DNA from: UBA1181 sp963626555
GTDB lineage: Bacteria > Bacteroidota > Bacteroidia > Bacteroidales > Paludibacteraceae
Length of the DNA stretch: 64,000 nt
Direction of reading: 5' to 3'
Assembly: GCA_963626555.1 (NCBI GenBank)
Contig: CAVFXQ010000008.1
Span: 1-64,000 of the forward strand
The notes below the pieces were generated by a model. It had not been told where the DNA came from. It saw only the letters and a list, made by a program, of their open reading frames with translations, and ran no database searches. The translations under genes and the position numbers were made by a program. Shown here one piece after another: positions 57,711-64,000 of this stretch; position 1 is the stretch's first letter, and the number at the start of each line of letters is the position of its first letter.

Positions 57711-58616
57711 ATGTCGTTTGTTTCAGATGTGAAAAGATCCTTTCAAGAAGGTTCTATGCTTACTAAATTGATTTTTGTCAATCTTGGCGTTTTTGTAGTT
57801 GTCAAGTTGCTGATGGTCATTTTTACGCTTTGTGCCATTCCGACGGATTGGCTCTATTGGCTGACGATGACTTCCAACGTGTCGGCTTGGTTGCATAAGC
57901 CATGGACAGTGTTGACGTATATGTTTTTACACGTCGATTTTGTACACATTCTTTTCAATGTGTTGACGCTTTATTGGTTTGGACAGATTTTCCTGATGTT
58001 CTACTCGCAACGAGATTTGGTGGGTGTCTATCTGATAGGAGGATTGTCGGGTGCTGCATTCTATGCGTTGATTTTCAACGTCTTCCCTTATTTCAATGGA
58101 TTTGTTGAGTGGTCGCAACTCTTGGGCGCTTCTGCTTCGGTGATGGCTATTGTGTTGGCTGCCGCTACCTATTCGCCCGACTATCGATTGCGACTTTTCT
58201 TGGTAGGAAGTGTGAAGCTTTCGTGGTTAGCGATTGTATACGTGCTGATCAGTATTTTGAGTTTGGCAGACTCGAACGGAGGCGGAGAGTGCGCTCATAT
58301 TGGTGGAGCGTTGGCGGGTTTTGTATTCGCTGTTCTCTACAAGAAAGGTACGAATATAACGGCATGGATAGGGAAAATCATTGATTGGATAGTAGATTTG
58401 TTTAAGAAAATCACGACACGACAACCCAAGATGAAAGTTTCTTACGAAAATAAGAATTATAAAGAGCCAGATCCGAAGAGAGAGACAGATATGGAATACA
58501 ATATACGAAAAAAACAAGAAAGCGACAATATAGACAGAATCCTTGATAAGGTGAAGCAGAGTGGCTACGACTCGCTGTCGGAGGATGAAAGGCGGACATT
58601 GTTCGGTAGAAAATAG
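57711..58616 (+). CDS. Rhomboid family protein with C-terminal cytosolic tail (DUF6576-like)
   Basis: This 301-residue second rhomboid shares the operon. HVDFVHILFNVLTLYWFG carries the HxxxN motif. The Ser is in LLGASASVMAIV (GASA rather than GASG) and the His in CAHIGGALAGFV, so it may still be active. After the last helix (near residue 215) an ~85-residue charged tail ends DRILDKVKQSGYDSLSEDERRTLFGRK, the short domain often found at the end of Bacteroidota rhomboids. The pairing of two rhomboids in tandem suggests a related or sequential substrate set. The TonB receptor begins 38 bp after its stop. Confidence 0.9.
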   Translation: MSFVSDVKRSFQEGSMLTKLIFVNLGVFVVVKLLMVIFTLCAIPTDWLYWLTMTSNVSAWLHKPWTVLTYMFLHVDFVHILFNVLTLYWFGQIFLMFYSQRDLVGVYLIGGLSGAAFYALIFNVFPYFNGFVEWSQLLGASASVMAIVLAAATYSPDYRLRLFLVGSVKLSWLAIVYVLISILSLADSNGGGECAHIGGALAGFVFAVLYKKGTNITAWIGKIIDWIVDLFKKITTRQPKMKVSYENKNYKEPDPKRETDMEYNIRKKQESDNIDRILDKVKQSGYDSLSEDERRTLFGRK

Positions 58617-58654
58617 AGTACGCTTTAATGAGCGTTTGATAAATAACGAATACA

Positions 58655-60568
58655 TTGATAAAATATATCATTCGCATATTTATATTTGTTTTTTCTCTTT
58701 CTGTTTTTGCGGAGACGAATGGTCGTCTGCTTGATGAGGTGAAAGTGGAAGCAGAAAAGAATGCAGTGGGTGAGAAACCTTTCTCGCAAGGGGCAGAATG
58801 GAAGGTGCCCGAGGCGGTGAAGACACAGATGGAAACTTCTACATTGTCTGATCTGCTCACCCGAACGACACCTATATTCATAAAGGAGTCTGGCAACGGT
58901 ATGTTGGCAACTATCTCGATGCGAGGGACTTCCGCATCGCATACCAATGTCAATTGGGAGGGCGTCAATATCAATTCGAAGACGATGGGGCAGGTGGATT
59001 TCAATCAAATGCCTCTCTTTTTTTTTGACAAGGTAGGAGTTTATCCTGGAGGGGAAAGCTCTGTCTTTGGCAATGGCTCGATTGGAGGCGCAATCAATCT
59101 ACAGAGTGAAAGAAACTTTCGAGACACCTTTCGTTTGCAACTCCATTCAACATACGGTTCAAACAACTCTCTTTTTGAAGGATTGAAGATGGTGGTGGGC
59201 GAGGAGCATGTACACTCGCATACAGCTTTTTTCTATCGAAGGTCTGACAATGATTTTAAGTTTGATTATCGAGGAGAAACGCAACGACAGAAAAATGCGT
59301 CGTTCTATGATTATGGTATTTTGGAAGACCTCTCCATCCGATTGAAGAAGAAGTCGATTCTGTCGGGACATCTCTGGCACACCTTTTATGATCGGGAGAT
59401 TCAGCCGATGATGCAACAGAATAACGACTCTTCGAAGTATGAAACTATCTCCAATCGTTCGTCCAGAGTGATTGTAGAATATGCCAATTTATCGCCCTAT
59501 ACTTGGAAAATACGAGGAGGATGGATGGGAGATGATCAAGTTTATGAGAAAGATACGATTGCAACGGACACTTGGTTGGCTCAGACTACCGTGGAACATG
59601 ATTGGTTTCCCAGCGATTATCTGAAGATACGCGTGAAGGTGGGGTATGAGTTTCAAGCAATTATACCGCATGTCTATGCCTATCTTACCAACGAGACGGA
59701 GTATAGACACACAGCGTATGTTTTGACAAAATATGATTTGCTCAGCCGTTGGCAATTGACGCTAAATCTGCGGAAAGAGTATGTTTCGCATACAGATGTG
59801 CCTTTTGCACCTTCCGCAGGATTGTCGTTTGCATTGTTGAAGAAAGAACGACAGCAACTTTCACTTTCCGTGAACTATTCAAAAAATGTGAATGTGCCTT
59901 CTCTGAATGACAAATATTGGGGATTGATGGGCAATCGAGATTTGCAGACGGAGGATGGAAATAACATTGAAATGGGGTTGAAATATGGTTTGTCAGTGAG
60001 GAAATATGCGTTGAAATTTCAAGGAAGTATCTATCGCAACAATGTCAAAAATTGGATTCTATGGATACCAAGAGGAAATGTTTGGAAGCCGTTGAACATT
60101 GCGAGAGTCAAGGCAAAAGGAATAGAGCTTTCTGTGGAGCAGAGTGTTGAGGCGAAAGACAAGGGAATACATTTGCTGGCAAATTATGCGTTCAATCATA
60201 CGGAGGTGAAGGAGGGGTTTGCGGAGATGAAGCCTTTCGTAGGTCAACAGGTGGCGTTGATTCCAGAACATACATTGTCGGCGACGTTGTGGGGAAACGT
60301 GCGACATTTTAACTGTTCTATTTTAGGAAAGTATGTGGGAGAACGACATTCGTCCGACATTTTTGACATTTTAAAAGCCTACTTCGTGGTAAACGTGATA
60401 GCAGACTATGAGTTCCATTTTAAGAGTAAAAAGAAAAAAAATCTTTTAGTGTTGGATGTTGGCGGTCAGGTGAACAATATTTTCGGAAGAGAGTATCAAG
60501 TAATGCCGTTTAGGGCAATGCCAAAGCAAAATTTTGTTATATTTGCAAAGTTTTTGGTGTCTAAATAA
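58655..60568 (+). CDS. TonB-dependent outer-membrane receptor (BtuB/FepA-type)
   Basis: This 637-residue protein starts at TTG 58655, the only start in the open frame that gives the complete signal peptide IRIFIFVFSLSVFA. After cleavage a TonB box-like DEVKVEA appears at residues 27-33. The plug domain (~45-150) includes LLTRTTPIFIKESGNGMLATISMRGTSASHTNVNWEGVNIN and SVFGNGSIGGAINLQS. The remaining ~490 residues form the 22-strand barrel, ending NIFGREYQVMPFRAMPKQNFVIFAKF with a terminal hydrophobic strand. The size fits siderophore or cobalamin receptors rather than SusC (about 1000). The next gene encodes a surface lipoprotein, so this is probably a receptor/lipoprotein pair. The substrate is not shown by sequence. 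Confidence 0.92.
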   Translation: MIKYIIRIFIFVFSLSVFAETNGRLLDEVKVEAEKNAVGEKPFSQGAEWKVPEAVKTQMETSTLSDLLTRTTPIFIKESGNGMLATISMRGTSASHTNVNWEGVNINSKTMGQVDFNQMPLFFFDKVGVYPGGESSVFGNGSIGGAINLQSERNFRDTFRLQLHSTYGSNNSLFEGLKMVVGEEHVHSHTAFFYRRSDNDFKFDYRGETQRQKNASFYDYGILEDLSIRLKKKSILSGHLWHTFYDREIQPMMQQNNDSSKYETISNRSSRVIVEYANLSPYTWKIRGGWMGDDQVYEKDTIATDTWLAQTTVEHDWFPSDYLKIRVKVGYEFQAIIPHVYAYLTNETEYRHTAYVLTKYDLLSRWQLTLNLRKEYVSHTDVPFAPSAGLSFALLKKERQQLSLSVNYSKNVNVPSLNDKYWGLMGNRDLQTEDGNNIEMGLKYGLSVRKYALKFQGSIYRNNVKNWILWIPRGNVWKPLNIARVKAKGIELSVEQSVEAKDKGIHLLANYAFNHTEVKEGFAEMKPFVGQQVALIPEHTLSATLWGNVRHFNCSILGKYVGERHSSDIFDILKAYFVVNVIADYEFHFKSKKKKNLLVLDVGGQVNNIFGREYQVMPFRAMPKQNFVIFAKFLVSK

Positions 60569-60706
60569 CAGACGGCGGTCTGTGAACCAGAAACTTGAAG
60601 GAAAAGAAGAGTGGTTTTCAGGATGTTGACAAGTCTTGTCAGACTCCAGTCCGCTTCGAGCAGAGGTGCGCTGAACATCAATTCAGGAAACATAAATAAT
60701 ATTCAA
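60569..60706 (+). other. 138-nt intergenic leader between receptor and lipoprotein
   Basis: It starts with a small hairpin just past the receptor stop (ACAGAC-GGCG-GTCTGT) and holds TGACAAG-T-CTTGTCA. I looked for the cobalamin riboswitch B12-box and GGTG element and did not find them. The segment is unexplained. Confidence 0.4.
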
Positions 60707-61822
60707 ATGAAAAAAAATTACAGATTAGCAGTAGGACTATTGCTTTCAGTGGCATTGTTCTCATGTAGTAAAGATGACGATGATTCTGAGAAGAATGGTC
60801 AAAGTGTGGGTTATGAGTATGAGACCTTGATCATCAACCAAGGAAACTACAGTGAGTCAAATGGAAGTATCTCATTGTGGAAAAACAATCAAGTAGTGAA
60901 CCAAGTGTATGAGAACGCTAACGGAGGAGAAAAGTTGGCCTCTATCATAGAGTCGGCAGTAGACTGTGGCACGTCGTGGGCTTTGTTGTGCAACAATGCG
61001 GATAAAATCGAGTGGGTTGACAAGTCAACTTTCCAGAGTGTGGGGGTGTTGACAGGCGTTAAAACTCCACGTTATGGAGTGGTGAAAGATGGCTATTTGT
61101 ATGTAACCTCTGTAACCGATTGGTATGGAAGCGATGGAAACGTATACAAAATCAACTTGAATAGCAAGAAGATAGAGGTGACTATTCCAGTGAAGGGACA
61201 GCCAGAGGGACTAATTGAGAACGATGGTTCTCTTTATGTAGCCACTGCGTGGGCTTACAATTCAGCGACATATAGCAACGACTCAACGGGTGTCGCTGTG
61301 ATATCGGAAGGCGACAATACGGTGGTTTATTATGGAAGCGCAGTCGTCTCTGGTGCTGTTTCAAGACACATTGCGAAAGCTGCTAATGGCAATATCTACT
61401 TGTCAGTTTCCTCTTACTATGAAGGCAATAAAGGACTCTACCAATTGTCTGAAAATGACGGAGTTAAAACATTGACAAACCACATTGCTTTGGAAGGTTT
61501 GAACTACGCTGGACATATCTACATCGTTGACAATACCGTTTACTACCTTACAACCGACAATCAGTATGGCGGAGCAGGTGCGGCAGACGAGAATAATAGT
61601 GTTGTTGCCTACAATTTGGAAAGTGCAACTTCTACGAAAGTGGCGACAGGAAATGGATTCTATGGCTTTGGCATCAATCCCAAAACTTTGGAAATTTACA
61701 CCGCCAATTCAGAAGGTTTCGTAACCAACAGTATTTTCTACCTTTTCAAGAATGGTTCTGCTGTTGAGACAGGCGAACAATTGGCAGGAGTAGGTGCTTG
61801 TCGTTTCTATTTCCCTAATTGA
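60707..61822 (+). CDS. BtuG-like surface lipoprotein (DUF5074/YncE-type beta-propeller)
   Basis: This protein has 371 residues from the ATG at 60707; earlier in-frame starts would disrupt the signal sequence. The lipobox LFSC puts the lipid at Cys20, and the following SKDDDDSE fits the Bacteroidota lipoprotein export signal (K followed by acidic residues), predicting display on the cell surface. The mature part repeats four-stranded propeller-like blades: LIINQGNYSESNGSISLW, NADKIEWVDKSTFQSVGVL, YVTSVTDWYGSDGNVYKINL, IYIVDNTVYYLTTDN. The start resembles DUF5074 proteins such as BtuG, a cobalamin-capturing partner of BtuB in Bacteroides. The preceding gene is a receptor of the right size. Cobalamin binding is an inference; other DUF5074 ligands are possible. 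A strong terminator follows. Confidence 0.8.
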   Translation: MKKNYRLAVGLLLSVALFSCSKDDDDSEKNGQSVGYEYETLIINQGNYSESNGSISLWKNNQVVNQVYENANGGEKLASIIESAVDCGTSWALLCNNADKIEWVDKSTFQSVGVLTGVKTPRYGVVKDGYLYVTSVTDWYGSDGNVYKINLNSKKIEVTIPVKGQPEGLIENDGSLYVATAWAYNSATYSNDSTGVAVISEGDNTVVYYGSAVVSGAVSRHIAKAANGNIYLSVSSYYEGNKGLYQLSENDGVKTLTNHIALEGLNYAGHIYIVDNTVYYLTTDNQYGGAGAADENNSVVAYNLESATSTKVATGNGFYGFGINPKTLEIYTANSEGFVTNSIFYLFKNGSAVETGEQLAGVGACRFYFPN

Positions 61823-61869
61823 GAATATGCGTTAAGGTAGGCTAGGAATTTAATAAACATATAGAAGGG

Positions 61870-61915
61870 AAACCACGAGTTCTGTAAGGAGCTTGTGGTT
61901 TTCTTGTGTTTTTTT
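61870..61915 (+). terminator. Terminator of the receptor-lipoprotein unit
   Basis: A 13-bp stem (AAACCACGAGTTC with GAGCTTGTGGTTT, G-U pairs included) is followed by a T-rich stretch with seven consecutive Ts. Confidence 0.88.
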
Positions 61916-61952
61916 ATTTCTTAAAAAATGCAAATTTTTGATTCCGTTTTAT

Positions 61953-61960
61953 TACATTTG
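61953..61960 (+). promoter_or_regulatory. -7 box candidate of the GH8-like gene
   Basis: TACATTTG matches TAnnTTTG, 40 bp before the ATG at 62001. The nearest TTTG (61937-61940) is only 12 bp upstream, shorter than the normal spacer. Confidence 0.4.
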
Positions 61961-62000
61961 CCTCGTGTAGTGTATTTAGTATAAATGGGTTTACGAAAAT

Positions 62001-64000
62001 ATGGAAACCATGAATAAAACGATAATGAGATTATTTGCGACTTGTGCTTTTGCACTTGGCGTAACGTTGCAGGTGTGCGCTGTGAAAGTGCATATCAACT
62101 CGGGTAATCCAGCCTATCCGTTTCCTCAGTTCTTGCCGTACACCTATGGGTCAAGCCATAGTTTAGGTAATTTGGCTACGCAGAATGCTGAGGGTGTATG
62201 TCATGCGGAGATGGAGCAGGATATTCGTGATGCCTACCAGGTGCATGCCAATGAGTTTGTAACAACGGGCGAAAGTTGGGGAGGTTACGACTATCTGTGG
62301 ACACCTTACAAATCGGCTTACGATTGTACAGAAGGCGATGGATATGCGTTGTTGGCTGCCGCCTATATGGCTGATGTTGTAACCTTCAATGGATATTGGA
62401 TGTGTACCCACGACAAGCGAAGAAATAGAACGAAAAAGTATGCCGATTGTTCGGATGTTGCGATGGATTATGGCTATGGTCCATTTGCGATTGGAGATCA
62501 CGGCGCAGGAGGAAACACCGCTGCCGACGGTGATGTCGATGTCGCATTGGCACTCTATGTGGCTTATAAGCAGTGGGGTGAGTTTATGCGCAAACCAGAC
62601 GGAACGATTCTGAATGATGCGTGTGGAAATCCAATCTCCTACAAAGAGGCGATGATTGAGGTGATTCGTGGTTTGGTTGCTATGAGTACCAAATTTCCAA
62701 CGGAGAATCCTATGCGTGTCAACACAGGTATGATTGGTTTGGACGGTTATCCTAAGGGAGGAGATACCTGGAATGAGCAAACTACCTATTCTACGGATAA
62801 CAAGATGGCGTTGGCAGAAGATTATAGTATCTTTGATATGACGAAAAATGGTCTTCCTTCCGATGTGAAGACGACCATTGCCAAGGGAACGTTGATTTAT
62901 CCTGAGTTTGGAAGCGGAGACAAGCAGCATGTGGATTACAATGCGCCAGCCTATTACCGAGAGTTCTGGGAGTTGTTCGAGCAGATTGCCGAAGAGGAGG
63001 GAATTCCGAATTTTGAGATTGAACAATTCAAACGTGGGGAGGCGTCTTCGGATTGGCAAATCGGAGAGTTGCTCAAGCAGAGCCCATATTCTGTTCCTAC
63101 GGCGGGTTGGGTGGCTATTGACAAAGACAACAAATGTACCTTCACCAACTTCAATCAAGGTGAGGATTATCGTCACTCCTGGCGTACGTTGTCTAATTAT
63201 GTATGGCATGGAAATCCATCGCTCACTTGGGATCCTACCACACACAAAGCCAATGCCGGTTCTAATACCTTTGAGTATGATGCATGCGTAAGAATGGCGA
63301 AGTGGATGAACGACCCTTCTAACTGGAAAATGACGGACACAGGTTATATTTGTATTGATTATGGTTCTGTGAAAAATGTGCCGTATAGTGGTCCTGCAAC
63401 TATTCGTTGGCAGAATGACCCTAATACAGGATTGCCAACTGCAGGACAAGATTTCTACTGTTCTTTAAGTATGCAGACAGGTACGGGATCTTTCGCAGCC
63501 ATTGGCGCACAAGATTATGAGTTGATGGGATTGGCATACCGCGAGTGTAACATCAAATGGGATACGAAAGGAGATGCAACAGGTATTGATGTTCCTGCTG
63601 GTGAAGAGTGTAATTTAGGAAAAACCTCTAATTATATGCACGGTTGGGCTCGTCAGTTGGGTATGATGGCGTTGTCAGGAAACTATCATGCGCCCTCTGC
63701 GATGAATGGTGGGGCAAATATGAAAATCTATCGCGCTATCAAAGACAGTGTAACCTATTGTTACACAGGAGATACCATTACCTATTTGTTGGATTATCGT
63801 AACTACGGATCAGTTGATGCGACTGGAGTTAAGATTGTGGAGCGAGTGCCGCAAGACTTCATCGTTACGGAGGTGAAGAATGGCGGTACTTATGATAAAG
63901 CATCTCATACAATCACCTGGAACATCGGAAGTGTCAAAGGATATCACAGTGATGGCAATGAGGCAGGAGCAGCGTTGAATAAGACGAATGCTAATTTCAA
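62001..64000 (+). CDS. GH8-like secreted glycosidase with DUF11-type domain (3' truncated)
   Basis: The frame is open from ATG 62001 (other ATGs at 62010 and 62025) to the window edge: 666 codons with no stop. A signal peptide is visible (MNKTIMRLFATCAFALGVTLQVCA). Residues ~30-560 fit a glycoside hydrolase family 8-type (alpha/alpha)6 barrel. TEGDGYALLAAAYM carries Glu111, in the position of the general acid in TEGQGYGM of GH8 enzymes. ADGDVDVALALYVAYKQWG holds Asp176/178/180, matching the DADLDIAYAL stretch. From about residue 583 a DUF11-like repeat begins (YCYTGDTITYLLDYRNYGSVDATGVKIVERVP), common in long secreted T9SS cargoes. It is probably an extracellular endoglucanase, chitosanase or xylanase; the substrate is not assigned. 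A 428-residue frame on the minus strand here is only a shadow. Confidence 0.82.
   Translation, partial: METMNKTIMRLFATCAFALGVTLQVCAVKVHINSGNPAYPFPQFLPYTYGSSHSLGNLATQNAEGVCHAEMEQDIRDAYQVHANEFVTTGESWGGYDYLWTPYKSAYDCTEGDGYALLAAAYMADVVTFNGYWMCTHDKRRNRTKKYADCSDVAMDYGYGPFAIGDHGAGGNTAADGDVDVALALYVAYKQWGEFMRKPDGTILNDACGNPISYKEAMIEVIRGLVAMSTKFPTENPMRVNTGMIGLDGYPKGGDTWNEQTTYSTDNKMALAEDYSIFDMTKNGLPSDVKTTIAKGTLIYPEFGSGDKQHVDYNAPAYYREFWELFEQIAEEEGIPNFEIEQFKRGEASSDWQIGELLKQSPYSVPTAGWVAIDKDNKCTFTNFNQGEDYRHSWRTLSNYVWHGNPSLTWDPTTHKANAGSNTFEYDACVRMAKWMNDPSNWKMTDTGYICIDYGSVKNVPYSGPATIRWQNDPNTGLPTAGQDFYCSLSMQTGTGSFAAIGAQDYELMGLAYRECNIKWDTKGDATGIDVPAGEECNLGKTSNYMHGWARQLGMMALSGNYHAPSAMNGGANMKIYRAIKDSVTYCYTGDTITYLLDYRNYGSVDATGVKIVERVPQDFIVTEVKNGGTYDKASHTITWNIGSVKGYHSDGNEAGAALNKTNANF

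Noticed and set aside
60569..60706. Cobalamin riboswitch before the BtuG-like gene
   Set aside because: No B12-box (AGxCAGGxxACCTGCC-like) or upstream GGTG element was visible on the plus strand; only short hairpins remain.
62163..63449. Minus-strand open frame of 428 codons
   Set aside because: It lies entirely antisense to the GH8-like gene, whose product has a signal peptide and conserved motifs. The minus-strand translation has an atypical His/Ile/Arg-rich composition and no motif.

Overview
The window looks like chromosomal DNA of a Bacteroidota bacterium, most likely Bacteroidales. The evidence is type IX secretion (T9SS) sorting domains on several secreted proteins, a giant cargo ending in a gliding-motility-type (CHU_C) domain, a bacterial glutaminyl-cyclase-like lipoprotein, a surface-lipoprotein export motif, and promoters of the Bacteroidota form (TTTG, 19 bp, TAnnTTTG). 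No species name can be justified from the sequence alone.

Layout. 1-6.9 kb: a left-truncated MBG-repeat T9SS protein, a YczE-like membrane protein and a second T9SS type A protein. 7.0-14.2 kb: a Fic-family pseudogene, then on the minus strand an O-antigen ligase, a fused carbamoyl-phosphate synthase (CarA+CarB in one chain) and a TtcA-like tRNA thiolase. 14.5-40.0 kb: one uninterrupted 25.5-kb minus-strand gene for an 8,503-residue secreted protein of about ninety Ig-like repeats, with a Cys-rich insertion near its N-terminus and a T9SS type B C-terminus. It fills 40 % of the window. 40.0-40.3 kb: divergent promoters and a tRNA-Glu(CTC) with its own terminator. 40.3-48.9 kb: a glutaminyl-cyclase-like lipoprotein followed by a tightly overlapping surface-polysaccharide cluster (Wzy-like polymerase, two GNAT/FemAB-like proteins, three glycosyltransferases, a hexapeptide acyltransferase and a UDP-sugar 6-dehydrogenase). 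49.0-51.6 kb: rsmG, pcm, an orphan ABC ATPase and a second hexapeptide acyltransferase. 51.6-55.3 kb (minus strand): asnS, argS and an HU gene. 55.4-58.6 kb: a Wzx-like flippase and two rhomboid proteins. 58.7-64 kb: a TonB-dependent receptor, a BtuG-like surface lipoprotein and a right-truncated GH8-like secreted glycosidase that is open to the window edge.

How the parts may fit. Known T9SS biology anchors CTD-bearing proteins to an anionic LPS, and N-terminal glutamine cyclisation is common on exported proteins of these bacteria. The window holds four T9SS or probable T9SS cargoes together with scattered Wzx, Wzy, WaaL, UDP-uronate dehydrogenase and glutaminyl-cyclase genes, so it can be read as a cell-surface assembly neighbourhood. 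That link is inference. The TonB receptor plus propeller lipoprotein pair resembles the cobalamin-capturing BtuB/BtuG system, but no cobalamin riboswitch was recognised. The most unusual items are the giant adhesin-like gene with its Cys-rich insertion, the eukaryote-like fused CPSase, and a Fic gene whose catalytic histidine was lost through a 4-bp slippage deletion.
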